Shown here in pieces: positions 44,667-53,961 of a DNA stretch of 64,000 nt. Below the pieces are notes generated by a model. The model searched no databases and was not told the DNA's origin. It was given only the letters and a program-made list of their open reading frames with translations. The DNA is taken from positions 124,001 to 188,000 of the forward strand of contig JBJMMD010000047.1 in the NCBI GenBank assembly GCA_045804965.1, read 5' to 3'. Position numbers and translations under genes: made by a program. Position 1 is the stretch's first letter; each line of letters opens with the position of its first letter. This DNA comes from CAVTUU01 sp045804965 (GTDB lineage: Bacteria; Chloroflexota; Chloroflexia; Thermomicrobiales; UBA6265).

Positions 44667-45542
44667 TCAACCGACTCCGGACACGGTTACGTCGTGGCGA
44701 GATAGAAGACGTGCGGCTCCTAAGAGCGCGGCGAATGAGTACACGACCAAGATAGCGATGGCGAGCGGCGTGGGATTCGGATGCTTGCCTACCTCACCGA
44801 TGAGCGAAGAAATGTTGTAGTTCATGCCGGCGCGCACAATCGCTTCCATCGGGCCATAGCCAAGTCCAGACGCGATCCCGCCGATAATCCGATCCCCGAA
44901 GTAGAGACCTAATCCAGCCGCCACGGCGAACACGGTCGAGCGGACCTGCACAGCGAACAAACCGACGAGCGCAATATACGTCGACCCGGCGAGTATTCCG
45001 GCAAGAAAGTAGCCGCCGAACGTGGCGAGATCGTCAGGGCCGATAGCGGAAGGCCCTGCCCCGTGTGCAAACGTGCTCGCTAGTGCGCCCATGAGGAGTG
45101 AAGACACAGTGCCAACCGCAAACAGGAAGATCCAGCACACTCCGAGCGCTGCTGCCTTCGTCAGGCAGTATTCCCTTCGGCCGACACCTCTGGAGAGCAG
45201 CATGCGTAATGTGCCCCAGGCGAACTCGCCGCCAAACGAGCTCGCCGTCAACACGACCAGCAGCGGTAAACCCCAGACTAAACTCGAGGCGACCGAGGAG
45301 GTGAGCGTGCCGGGAAACGAAAGCCGGTCGTGAACGAGGTCCCGCATGCTCGGCGACATTTTGTCCGAGGACGAGGAAGTTCGGTAGATGAGATAGAAAA
45401 GCATCGGCATTAAGGCGCAAAGACCGGTTTGAATTGCCACCATGATCCAGAGCATTGGCCGCCTTCGTAGTCGAAACAGCTCCGCCCCGACTAACCGGAG
45501 TGATCGCGACCGTCTGACCTTCTCCAAGTCAATTCGCTCCAT
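44667..45542 (-). CDS. ABC transporter permease (ABC-2 type)
   Basis: An integral membrane subunit with about six hydrophobic segments (for example LWIMVAIQTGLCALMPMLFY near residue 31 and LVWGLPLLVVLTASSFGGEF near 88). The sequence FAWGTLRMLLSRGVGRREY, cut here to GTLRMLLSRGVGR, is typical of ABC-2 permeases of the BcrB/NatB kind. The gene overlaps its ATPase by 14 bases. The cargo may be a lipid, peptide antibiotic or sodium; sequence alone does not say. Confidence 0.85.
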   Translation of the reverse strand: MERIDLEKVRRSRSLRLVGAELFRLRRRPMLWIMVAIQTGLCALMPMLFYLIYRTSSSSDKMSPSMRDLVHDRLSFPGTLTSSVASSLVWGLPLLVVLTASSFGGEFAWGTLRMLLSRGVGRREYCLTKAAALGVCWIFLFAVGTVSSLLMGALASTFAHGAGPSAIGPDDLATFGGYFLAGILAGSTYIALVGLFAVQVRSTVFAVAAGLGLYFGDRIIGGIASGLGYGPMEAIVRAGMNYNISSLIGEVGKHPNPTPLAIAILVVYSFAALLGAARLLSRHDVTVSGVG

Positions 45543-46521
45543 TCAAACCGTTATGGCTCGTCACAACGGACGCGGCTTGCCGTGATTGATGCCCGTTCAG
45601 TGAAGAGGTGGGAGCTGACGTGAGCCCCAAGAAATACTCTTCTAGGCTCCCTTCGTTCGAGTTCAAGTTCGAAATCCAAATCCCTTCGCTGGTCAAGACT
45701 CTGGATAGCTCGAACTGATTAGGGGCAGCCCCGCCGATTTCGAGCTGATTGTTGTTCACCTTGAGGCTCGTGACCCAATCGAACTGTTCAATAATCTCAA
45801 TAGCGCGCTCAAGGTTGCTGACCGTGACTCTCGTCCGCCGCAACCCGGAAAGCAGTTGAGAAACCGTTCCTTCGGCCACGACTTTGCCAGCGTTGATAAT
45901 GGCAACGCGGTCACAAATCCGTTGAACCTCGTTCAGTTGATGGCTAGAAAGCACGACGGCTTTGCCATCGTCAGCCAATCGACGCAGCAATGACCGGATC
46001 TTGACGATCCCCGCCGGGTCGAGACCATTCGTCGGTTCATCGAGGATGACGATCTCAGGGTTGCTTAAGAGTGCTGCTGCGATGCCTAGCCGCTGCTTCA
46101 TGCCGAGCGAGTATGTTCGGAAGGGTTTCATTGCGGCCGTCGTTAAATCAGTCAAATTGAGTACGGAGTCAACGGCGTTATCGGGTGTTTTGCCATCGAT
46201 CTTGGCCAGTACCCGAAGATTGTCTCGCGCCCCCAAATATGGATAAAACGTCGGCGTCTCGACGAGGGCGCCGACGCGAGCGAGCAGACGAGTTTCGTTT
46301 CCAATGAGCTGAGTTCCGAAGAGCCGAACAGTGCCACTTGCTGGCCGAAGCACCCCGAGCATCATCCCGATCGTCGTCGTCTTCCCGGCGCCGTTGGGGC
46401 CGAGAAGACCGAAGACCTCGCCGAAGCGGATGGAGAGGGAAACGCCGTCGACCGCGGTGAAGTCACCATAGTGCTTCACCAGCTGATCGGCTTCCGCTGC
46501 ATTCGCTACTTGGCTGTACAT
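45529..46521 (-). CDS. ABC transporter ATP-binding protein
   Basis: The motor subunit for the permease. Walker A GPNGAGKTTT, the Q-loop region, signature YSLGMKQRLG, Walker B EIVILDEPTNGLDP and the H-loop SSHQL are all in order. A C-terminal region of about 100 residues is typical of the BcrA/NatA type. I start at ATG 46521 with AGG nearby; TTG 46542 and GTG 46536 also open the frame. Translational coupling with the permease is likely. Confidence 0.9.
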   Translation of the reverse strand: MYSQVANAAEADQLVKHYGDFTAVDGVSLSIRFGEVFGLLGPNGAGKTTTIGMMLGVLRPASGTVRLFGTQLIGNETRLLARVGALVETPTFYPYLGARDNLRVLAKIDGKTPDNAVDSVLNLTDLTTAAMKPFRTYSLGMKQRLGIAAALLSNPEIVILDEPTNGLDPAGIVKIRSLLRRLADDGKAVVLSSHQLNEVQRICDRVAIINAGKVVAEGTVSQLLSGLRRTRVTVSNLERAIEIIEQFDWVTSLKVNNNQLEIGGAAPNQFELSRVLTSEGIWISNLNSNEGSLEEYFLGLTSAPTSSLNGHQSRQAASVVTSHNGLNGAN

Positions 46522-46659
46522 CTGAAACCTGGCCACGGGCAACCCGGAGCTGGCGTCGTTCGCCTATCGAACGCCGGCGCCCGCGACTTCACGGTATCCG
46601 CGATGCGATGCAGACAATATGACTCGCAGGTACCAAATGGATTGTTAGAGATGGCTCGC

Positions 46660-47664
46660 TTACGGTTCTTCGAGGCTGTCCCGGAGGATGTCCATGTGCT
46701 CGAGCGCTAGCCCCGTCCCGACCGCGACGCACGAAAGCGGATCGTCGGCTACATAACACGGAACACCGGTGACCTCCATCAAGAGATCAGGCAATTGGCG
46801 TAGCATTGCTCCACCTCCTGTGAGGATCATACCCTTGTCGATGATGTCCGACGAAAGCTCGGGTGGGGTTTCTTCGAGCACCGCTCGGACTGCGCCGATT
46901 ATCGCCTCCAAAGGCTCCGTGATCGCGTCGGTAACTTCGTTGGCATGGATTTGGATCGTCCGGGGCAGGCCAGCGACTTCGTCACGGCCCCGTACTTCCA
47001 TCGCGATCTCTTCTTCGACCGGCATCGCGCTGCCGATCGCGATCTTGACCTCTTCCGCGGTGCGCTCACCGATCCTCAGGTTGTACTTGCGTTTGATGTA
47101 GTTGCTAATCGACTCGTCGAAGCGATTGCCGCCAACTCGCAACGAGCGAGCGACCACGATTCCGTTGAGCGAGATGACCGCGACTTCAGTCGTGCCGCCT
47201 CCAATGTCAATAATCATGTTGCCGGAGGGATCGGCGACTGGAACGCGCGCGCCAATCGCGGCTGCAAGCGGCTCGCTGATCAGATAAGCGCGGCGCGCGC
47301 CGGCATTGAGGGCTGCGTCTCTGACCGCGCGGCGCTCGACGCCGGTGACGCCCGCCGGAACGCAGATCATGACTTCGGGCCGGACGAGCGAAAAACGGCC
47401 ACAGCTCTTATTGATAAAGTAGCGAAGCATCTCTTGCGTGACGACGTAGTCGGCGATTACGCCATCGCGCATGGGCCGAACGACCTCGATGGTCTCTCGA
47501 GGTTCGCGACCGAGCATGTTGCGGGCCTCGAGCCCGACCGCCTTGACCTTGCTGTCCTTGGCGGAAATCGCGACAACTGAGGGTTCATTGATAACAATGC
47601 CGCGGCCACGAAGAAAGACGAGGACGTTTGCCGTCCCGAGATCGATGCCTATTTGCTTTGGCAC
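46660..47664 (-). CDS. mreB: Rod shape-determining protein MreB
   Basis: An actin-like filament protein that directs lateral cell-wall synthesis beneath the membrane. Actin-fold nucleotide motifs are IGIDLGTANVLVF (phosphate 1), MIIDIGGGTTEVAVIS (phosphate 2) and MILTGGGAMLRQL (adenosine). At 334 residues it is standard. No mreC or mreD follows, so this is a stand-alone mreB or a second copy. GTG start. It implies rod-like growth or at least an MreB-guided wall system. Confidence 0.93.
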   Translation of the reverse strand: MPKQIGIDLGTANVLVFLRGRGIVINEPSVVAISAKDSKVKAVGLEARNMLGREPRETIEVVRPMRDGVIADYVVTQEMLRYFINKSCGRFSLVRPEVMICVPAGVTGVERRAVRDAALNAGARRAYLISEPLAAAIGARVPVADPSGNMIIDIGGGTTEVAVISLNGIVVARSLRVGGNRFDESISNYIKRKYNLRIGERTAEEVKIAIGSAMPVEEEIAMEVRGRDEVAGLPRTIQIHANEVTDAITEPLEAIIGAVRAVLEETPPELSSDIIDKGMILTGGGAMLRQLPDLLMEVTGVPCYVADDPLSCVAVGTGLALEHMDILRDSLEEP

Positions 47665-47752
47665 GCGGCACTACTCCGATCCAAGATCGGGGAAGACGAG
47701 GGATTACCGACTGCTTTCCCGCACGGCTAGTCACCGTATCTTGCGGACGGCG

Positions 47753-47761
47753 ATTGTACCA
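47753..47761 (-). promoter_or_regulatory. Extended -10 promoter upstream of mreB
   Basis: On the minus strand TG, one base, and TACAAT form an extended -10 element about 90 bases before the mreB start. No clear -35 is seen. Confidence 0.4.
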
Positions 47762-47842
47762 TACGGTTAGGCACGCTCTTCTCATTGGGAGCGTCGGCGC
47801 GAATCGGACCGAATCCGCCCGGAGTGAAGGAGTTAGGCCCAA

Positions 47843-48385
47843 GTGAGCAATGACGAGGAACAAGCGCAGCCAACATCGCCGTCGATTACCTCCGCCAGCC
47901 CCCTTCTAGAGAGCGCCGAAACTAATGGTCCAAGGGTCGAGCGATCGAGGCAGGATCGAAGGGGAGTCGACGATCGGCGCCGTAAGCGCGGACCTGGCCA
48001 AGAACATAGGGTCCCGGCGGGGTTTGGAGATGGCATCGAGCGCGCGATTTGTGCGCGCTTTGTGCACGTTCTGCCACCAGCTTTTCCAGTTCAGAATCGG
48101 CCTGGCATCGCGACAAGCAGACCAACCGAGGTGGCGCGGCGTGTCAACGACGTGCTGCTCTGCGACCGGAACCATGAAGGTGATTGCGTGTGGCCGGATG
48201 GCTCCTCGTCGCTCGAGAACCCTCGATCTGCGATCTTGAGTCAATTGTTGACCACCGAGTTAGAGGGTGGCGTGCCGCCTAACGCTCTGGAAGGAGAAGC
48301 CGCCAAGCAAGAGGCTCGCGGCGAGCCGGCACAAAGCGGCGATGACGAGGATCGGGATCGTACCGGTATACCCAACGACGATTGA
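47843..48385 (+). CDS. Doubtful low-complexity open frame
   Basis: A GTG-started frame of 180 residues, preceded by AAGGAG, is rich in Ser, Arg, Glu and Pro. Its last 125 bases overlap the 3' end of the MFS gene on the other strand. I recognise no domain. Other frames over the same bases are also open, so the signal is weak. It may encode a short disordered protein, perhaps ending earlier through an indel, or it may be non-coding spacer. Apart from this frame, I see nothing between 47843 and 48259. Confidence 0.25.
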   Translation: MSNDEEQAQPTSPSITSASPLLESAETNGPRVERSRQDRRGVDDRRRKRGPGQEHRVPAGFGDGIERAICARFVHVLPPAFPVQNRPGIATSRPTEVARRVNDVLLCDRNHEGDCVWPDGSSSLENPRSAILSQLLTTELEGGVPPNALEGEAAKQEARGEPAQSGDDEDRDRTGIPNDD

Positions 48386-49597
48386 TGACACTAGTGGCGA
48401 AACGCAAGCGCCAGTACCTTGTGCTAGATTCGTCCACGCCAACATCTGCGGGCGCTCGGTCTCCGTTTCGGCCAACTCAACGGATCTCATAGTTAGCCCC
48501 AGCATGTGCCCGGGCCAACTGCTTGAGGCGACGACTTCAATCCCGAAGCCGAGCCAATAGACCGGAGTGAGGGCCCATAGCAACGGAACGATCGCTGTCC
48601 CTACTCCGGCAATAAACAACGTCTTGGATGCCCCACCACGATCGACGAGTCTGCCCCACCGTCGCTGTACGACGACCGCTGAGAATGATGCGACAACCGC
48701 CGCCCCTGCAAAATATGACGTCGGAGCGCCCAGCTCGTGGATGATGTACGGTGGCAAAATTGGCCAAATGAGACCGGCTCCGAACCAAAAGAAGACGACA
48801 CTCGCGAGGAACCGCCGCGCCGAACGTGACGCCGGCAGATCCTTCAATTTTTTCGCTGCTGGAATCGGTGCCTCTTTCGAGATCCGGAAAAGCGTACGAA
48901 GTTGCAACCAGCTGACGATCCCGCCGGCGGCCGCGCAACCGTACGCCGCGGGAAGGACAGATTCTTTGGAGGCGAACCGAAGCAGGATGAACACGACGGC
49001 CATAACCGCAGCCGAGGCCCCGGTCGCTGCCGTTGCTCGTGTCGCCAACCATCTGCCCCGGTCTTCAGCGCTCACCAAGCCCGCGACGAATGACGTCCAA
49101 AGCGGCAGCGCTAGGCCTTCTCCCAAGGTCCATAGGAGAATCAAGGTCATGAGAAGAGCAACGCCGCCACCGCTTATGGCGATCATAGCGATCGGCAACG
49201 CGAGGAAGGTGAGCCGTCCCGCGCCCAGACAAAAGAGCGCGGTTTTGCTCACGCTTTGTTTCCGCTGGGCTATATGCGGACCGGCGAAGCCCGCGCTATA
49301 ACCAAGGAGGTTAGCGAGGCTGTTGTAGATTCCGAGGGCAAGCGCACCTGCGCCCCGCGAGACAAGGAGTGGGGTGACAAATGCAGTGTTTATGGAAGAC
49401 AGGATTCCCCATGATGCGCCCTCAGCTTGAACACGGCGCCTGAGGTCCCGTAGGTGGACGGGCGGGTTCGTTGCAACGAGTTGGCCTTCAGATATGGCAG
49501 GCGCGATCCCTGCGCCCGCGACGTCTTTCGTCTGGCTCACAAATGCACTACTCTTTCGGGGTTTTCGAATTTTCTCGCCATTATGCGTGATTGCCAC
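48260..49597 (-). CDS. Major facilitator superfamily transporter
   Basis: A 445-residue membrane protein with about twelve hydrophobic segments after a 60-residue hydrophilic N-terminus. The segment VSAEDRGRWLATRATAA after the fourth or fifth span, and RRWGRLVDRGGASKTLF in the second half, read as MFS motif A-like loops. The substrate is unknown. The GTG start overlaps the upstream edge of the divergent cyclic-di-GMP gene's open frame, supporting a later start for that gene. Confidence 0.75.
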   Translation of the reverse strand: MAITHNGEKIRKPRKSSAFVSQTKDVAGAGIAPAISEGQLVATNPPVHLRDLRRRVQAEGASWGILSSINTAFVTPLLVSRGAGALALGIYNSLANLLGYSAGFAGPHIAQRKQSVSKTALFCLGAGRLTFLALPIAMIAISGGGVALLMTLILLWTLGEGLALPLWTSFVAGLVSAEDRGRWLATRATAATGASAAVMAVVFILLRFASKESVLPAAYGCAAAGGIVSWLQLRTLFRISKEAPIPAAKKLKDLPASRSARRFLASVVFFWFGAGLIWPILPPYIIHELGAPTSYFAGAAVVASFSAVVVQRRWGRLVDRGGASKTLFIAGVGTAIVPLLWALTPVYWLGFGIEVVASSSWPGHMLGLTMRSVELAETETERPQMLAWTNLAQGTGACVSPLVSSIVVGYTGTIPILVIAALCRLAASLLLGGFSFQSVRRHATL

Positions 49598-49665
49598 ATT
49601 CTCGTCGCGCTGGTCTCACCGTAGAGGGGAGTGGTCTTCGGCGTGTGTGTCCGAGAGGCACTAAT

Positions 49666-51804
49666 TTGGGGATAAGCCATCCGGCGTCAGTCAAAACGAA
49701 TCGGCGAGCGACAGCGCGGCCTGCTTCGATCGTCGCGTTCGCGTTCGCGTTCTGTGTCTATGTCGCACTTGTGAGCCTACTGGCTTACGGCGATCAGCTA
49801 CGCCGTGCCGAAATCACGGCCGGAGTTGCTGCCATTGCCGCCGTTGTCATCGCATCAGTAGCCGCCTCGATTCGAGGTCAAGCGGACGACGGCCTGTGGG
49901 GTGGCCTGGCATTGGCGGCGGTGATTCGTGCGGCAGCTGCGTTTTCGCTCGCGACCGGACTCTACCTAAAATCGGTGGACAGCGATTTTCGTTCGTTTTC
50001 GTTCGGTTGTTGCCTCGGCAGCGCAGTCGTGTTTTCACTGTTTCTCGCCGTCCTGATCCGGCGAGAATATGGGAAGAGGGATCTTATCATCCTCGGGTTC
50101 GACATGGCGCTGTTCACAGCGATTGCGGCGCTCGCGATTGCGTTGCCCATTCAACTCGTCGGTCGAAGTCCTTATACATCTGAGTTGCAGGTAGAAGTCG
50201 CCATCGCCGCGGTTGGCGCCGACGGTCTCGCACTCGGGCTCCTGCTCGCCACCGTTTGGCCCCGACTTCGCACGAATCCACCCGCCCGCTGGCTACTTGG
50301 TGGTTGGGTGTTCCTGTTGCTGGCAGATTGGGAAACCGGATTTTCGCTTGTCGCTCGGGGCGTCGACCGATCGCAGATCAATCTCGTCATTTCGTCAGCA
50401 ACGTTTGCACTTGGCCTCGCCGCCATCTTTCGCTTGTCTTCCAGCTTGCCAGCGTTCGTTGGACACGGCATTGGCGAAATGCCGCAACCTTTGCGGTCAC
50501 ACCACCTGGCATCCCAAGCTATCGTGGGGTCCTTGGGCGTAGGTTTTGCCGCGGTCATCGCCATCGAGACGACGAGGCACGGAGAGTATCGATATTTACT
50601 CACGCTCATATTGGCCTCAGTCGGTCTGGCGCTAGCTGTTTGCCGGTTAATGATCTCGGCTTCGATGCAGCACTCTGCGATCGCAACCCTTAATGCACGA
50701 CAAAGTGAATTGGAGCGACTAGCATTATCGGATTCGATCACGGAGCTCCCCAACCATCGTGCATTGATTGCCCGGCTAACCGAAGAAGTCGAGCGCGCGC
50801 GCCGGTTTAAACAGCCGCTCAGTGTCTGTTTCGTTGATGTCGACGCATTCAAACAAATTAACGACACGCATGGCCATCAAGTCGGCGACGACGTGCTTCG
50901 GGAAATTGGCGCGATGTTGCGCGCAAATGCGCGGCAGATCGATATTGTTGGCCGATATGGAGGCGAAGAATTCGTGCTCTTGCTTCCCGGCACATGGACT
51001 GATGACGCCCAGGCTTTTGCTGAACGGTTGCGAGAATCGGTTGCGATTACGACCTTTTCGCCACAGGCCGACGTGGAAGTTCGCCTTTCTGTAAGCGTCG
51101 GCGTGGCCGGACTGCCGGAGCACGCGAGTGATCGCGATGCCTTGTTGAAGCGCGCGGATGATGCTGTCTACGTCGCGAAGCGTTCCGGCCGGAACCAGGT
51201 CAGCTTATTCAATCCCGATTTCACGACGACCACCGGCCGCTTGCTCAGTGCGAACGATGCCGAACGCCTCGTCCAGGTTGTTGAAAGGCGAGAACGTACG
51301 TCGGTCGGCCATGGAGAACGAGTTGGCCGGCTTTCGGCAGCACTTGCCCAGCGGCTCGGGCTTGAAGAAAGCGAAGTTGACCGAATTCACCTGGCCGGGC
51401 GCCTTCATGATCTCGGAAAAATTGCGGTCCCAGATTCGATCTTGGTTGAAGCTGAAACATTGAGCAGCCGCGACTACGAAATCATCAGGAGCCACCCGCT
51501 CGTCGGCGCTCGCCTACTGGAAGGAAATCCCTCACTTGTGTTGCTGGCCTCAGCACTTCGCCACCATCATGAGCGATGGGACGGCTCTGGGTATTCCTAT
51601 CGCTTAGCGGGTGAAAACATTCCGCTTGCGGCCCGGATCATCGCGATCGCCGAAGCCTATGACGCGATGACCAACGAATCGCCTTGGCGGGCGCAAATGA
51701 GCCATGCCCAGGCCATCGCCGAGCTTTCTGCATGCGCGGGCAAGCAATTTGATCCAAAGCTCGTCGTTCTTTTTTTCCGGATCGTCGAGAGTTCGCGACT
51801 TTGA
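49666..51804 (+). CDS. Membrane GGDEF plus HD-GYP-like protein (cyclic-di-GMP turnover)
   Basis: About eight hydrophobic segments cover residues 1-330. A GGDEF domain follows, with the active motif RYGGEEF near residue 430 and an intact product-inhibition site (RQID, five residues upstream). The C-terminal HD-GYP-type phosphodiesterase has HDLGKIAVPD near 582 and HHHERWDGSGY near 630, but the P of GYP is S. So synthesis and breakdown of cyclic-di-GMP may sit on one chain, without an EAL domain. I start at TTG 49666, with GAGAGG seven bases upstream; earlier starts overlap the divergent gene. Confidence 0.85.
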   Translation: MGISHPASVKTNRRATARPASIVAFAFAFCVYVALVSLLAYGDQLRRAEITAGVAAIAAVVIASVAASIRGQADDGLWGGLALAAVIRAAAAFSLATGLYLKSVDSDFRSFSFGCCLGSAVVFSLFLAVLIRREYGKRDLIILGFDMALFTAIAALAIALPIQLVGRSPYTSELQVEVAIAAVGADGLALGLLLATVWPRLRTNPPARWLLGGWVFLLLADWETGFSLVARGVDRSQINLVISSATFALGLAAIFRLSSSLPAFVGHGIGEMPQPLRSHHLASQAIVGSLGVGFAAVIAIETTRHGEYRYLLTLILASVGLALAVCRLMISASMQHSAIATLNARQSELERLALSDSITELPNHRALIARLTEEVERARRFKQPLSVCFVDVDAFKQINDTHGHQVGDDVLREIGAMLRANARQIDIVGRYGGEEFVLLLPGTWTDDAQAFAERLRESVAITTFSPQADVEVRLSVSVGVAGLPEHASDRDALLKRADDAVYVAKRSGRNQVSLFNPDFTTTTGRLLSANDAERLVQVVERRERTSVGHGERVGRLSAALAQRLGLEESEVDRIHLAGRLHDLGKIAVPDSILVEAETLSSRDYEIIRSHPLVGARLLEGNPSLVLLASALRHHHERWDGSGYSYRLAGENIPLAARIIAIAEAYDAMTNESPWRAQMSHAQAIAELSACAGKQFDPKLVVLFFRIVESSRL

Positions 51805-51827
51805 ACGCCGCTGCCAGAGGCCCGACG

Positions 51828-52406
51828 TCAGGTTGCGGTCGCCATCCCTTGGACGACTCCAAGACAGGTCAGCGCATCACCTAAGGCCCGATGATTCGGA
51901 ATTTCTAGCGAAAACGCCCGGGCGGCCGTCTCAAGTCGTTGATACTTGGGCCGTCTTCTTCCCGAGCAGCCAGCATAAAAGTGGGCATACGCTTGCATCG
52001 CGCACTGAAAGATTGAGGCCGGAGGATCCACGCCGGCTAGCAGGCAGCTCTGATGGATCAATCTGGAGTCGTAGCCCGCGTTGTAAACAACGACGACACG
52101 ATTTCGACATGCCGAAGCCAATGCGGGAAAGAGATCAACCCACGGAGGCGCCTGAGCGACATGATGATCGAAGATGCCATGGATCGTTGCCGCTGCCAAT
52201 GGGATCTGGCCCGTTGGTCTGACTAACGAGTCAATCAGCACGTTTCCTTGACTATCGACCACCGCGATTTCGATTACTTCGGATTGCGCATCAAGACCCG
52301 TTGTCTCTGTATCCAAAAAGACAACATTGTGCTCACGTAAGACAGCTTGAGCCCAGGCGATTGCACTTTGGCGATCGAATACAAGCGGGAATAGAAAGCT
52401 GTGCAT
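51828..52406 (-). CDS. DEDDh 3'-5' exonuclease (DnaQ-like)
   Basis: A 192-residue RNase T/DnaQ-type exonuclease. The four acidic residues and histidine fall in FLDTETTGLD, the D of HGIFDHH or the NAGYDSRLI segment, and HRALGDAL. It lacks polymerase or UvrC fusions. The role may be proofreading, repair or RNA trimming. Its ATG directly follows the TAG of the oxidoreductase gene. Last gene of the minus-strand run, convergent with the GGDEF gene. Confidence 0.85.
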   Translation of the reverse strand: MHSFLFPLVFDRQSAIAWAQAVLREHNVVFLDTETTGLDAQSEVIEIAVVDSQGNVLIDSLVRPTGQIPLAAATIHGIFDHHVAQAPPWVDLFPALASACRNRVVVVYNAGYDSRLIHQSCLLAGVDPPASIFQCAMQAYAHFYAGCSGRRRPKYQRLETAARAFSLEIPNHRALGDALTCLGVVQGMATAT

Positions 52407-53195
52407 CTACGATCCCGCAGGCGCCGCGGCGTCCAGTAGACTGAGGTAGTTTTCAACCGTGTCTTCGGCAACGATAGCGCGCACGACGACTTCGTCGACT
52501 TTCTGCTCAAACAGCGTAAGCCGGGCGCTGAGCTCTGCGGAGCTCTCGCCAAAGATTGTCGTTTCGATGGCGTCCACGCCTATCCGGGCAAAGTTGCGCG
52601 CATACTGCGGAAAGGTCCCATAGCGGTGAGCTTCATCTTGTAATGCCTGCAATGACGGTTGGCCAAAGGCAACTCGCACGTATGCTGCAGCAAGGGATAG
52701 AGAACAGCCTGAGTCGGCAGCCGTCTTACGCGCGGCTTCCGCCGATTTTTCGACGTACTCGGGCGTTAACCAATTGAGCAGTACACCGTCGGCGACTTCG
52801 CCGCCGAGCGCCGTCATCCTCGGACCGAGCGCCCCTATGAGCACTAATCCTTTAATGTGCTGTTTGAGCTCAAGGGCGGCTTCGCGCACTGCGCTAACGC
52901 TGCCTTTGAACAGACCGCCCGCGCCGATGCCGACGGTGAGCCGCTCCTCAGGCAGTTTCAGGCGCCTTACATCGTCAATAATTGAGCGAGCTGGTTTGCG
53001 ATCAATTGGGATCACGCCGACCCCAAGTCCAATCGAGTGCGTAGCACCCGCGGCAACTCTGAGCGCTTCGAGCCCATCCCCGCCAGGCGTATCGTTCGTC
53101 CAAAAGGTGGCGTAACCCGCTGTCTCCGCGGCCGCCGCTACCTGCCTCACAATGGCATGATCGAGCGCTCCCGCAACTCCGAAACCCCTTGCCAT
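52407..53195 (-). CDS. Luciferase-like (LLM class) oxidoreductase, probably F420-dependent
   Basis: A TIM-barrel flavin or F420 enzyme of the bacterial luciferase superfamily, 262 residues. The sequence has TFWTNDTPGGDGLEAL, LGVGVIPIDRKPA and the glycine-rich TVGIGAGGL. DGVLLNWLTPEY is a common feature of the F420-dependent LLM group. The substrate is unknown. It sits between radC and the exonuclease in a tight minus-strand series. Confidence 0.82.
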   Translation of the reverse strand: MARGFGVAGALDHAIVRQVAAAAETAGYATFWTNDTPGGDGLEALRVAAGATHSIGLGVGVIPIDRKPARSIIDDVRRLKLPEERLTVGIGAGGLFKGSVSAVREAALELKQHIKGLVLIGALGPRMTALGGEVADGVLLNWLTPEYVEKSAEAARKTAADSGCSLSLAAAYVRVAFGQPSLQALQDEAHRYGTFPQYARNFARIGVDAIETTIFGESSAELSARLTLFEQKVDEVVVRAIVAEDTVENYLSLLDAAAPAGS

Positions 53196-53227
53196 CTGTT
53201 GTCCCTTTTCGGCCGAGACCGCTATAC

Positions 53228-53938
53228 CTATTCTGTCGCTCCGTTTGAAGGAAAGCCGAGCCCGAGACGCCGCATCGACACGTGACGTCCGGCGCCAACG
53301 ATGAGGTGATCAAGAAGCTCGATATCAAGCAAATCACCGGCTTGTCGGATCTCCGCGGTCAGCGCGATGTCAGCTGCCGATGGCGTTGGGTCGCCAGAGG
53401 GATGATTGTGAATCGCGATGATCGCGGTTGCTGTTTGTCGAATCGCGTCGCGAAACACCTCCGCGATCCGAACTTGCGCTTGATTCACACTGCCCTGATA
53501 GATCGATCTGATATTGATCACGCGATGCTTCGTATCGAGCAAAACCACTCGTAATTGTTCCTGCTCAAGGGACGACATTTCGATACCTACGAGATTGATG
53601 ACATCGTCCGGGGTCGTGATCTTGGGGCGCTGATCGGGGCCCAATGCGACGACGCGGCTGGCAATTTCCAACGCCGCTTTCAGCTTCGCGGCTTTCGCCG
53701 GGCCGATACCATGAATGCTCGAAAGCTCGACGACATCCATCCGCATCATCCCGAGAATTCCGCCAAAGTCATGCAGCAATCGCTGAGCGAGCGCAGTGAC
53801 CGGCTCGCCCTGACTTCCCGTATTCAGCAGAATGGCGATGAGATCGGCATTGGAAAGGGAAGCGGGACCCTTGAGAAACAATCGCTCGCGCGGGCGCTCA
53901 TCGGGCGCAATCTCCTTAACCGCGAAGACTCTGCTCAA
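53228..53938 (-). CDS. radC: DNA repair protein RadC family (JAMM domain)
   Basis: A 236-residue RadC/MPN protein. An N-terminal helix-hairpin-helix region (SSIHGIGPAKAAKLKAALE, key part HGIGPAKA) is followed by the JAMM metal motif HNHPSGDPTPSAAD. Despite the name, a repair role is not established; a metalloprotease-like or nuclease role has been proposed for the family. Full length. Confidence 0.93.
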   Translation of the reverse strand: MSRVFAVKEIAPDERPRERLFLKGPASLSNADLIAILLNTGSQGEPVTALAQRLLHDFGGILGMMRMDVVELSSIHGIGPAKAAKLKAALEIASRVVALGPDQRPKITTPDDVINLVGIEMSSLEQEQLRVVLLDTKHRVINIRSIYQGSVNQAQVRIAEVFRDAIRQTATAIIAIHNHPSGDPTPSAADIALTAEIRQAGDLLDIELLDHLIVGAGRHVSMRRLGLGFPSNGATE

Positions 53939-53961
53939 AGACTTCCCTCCCGGACCGAATT

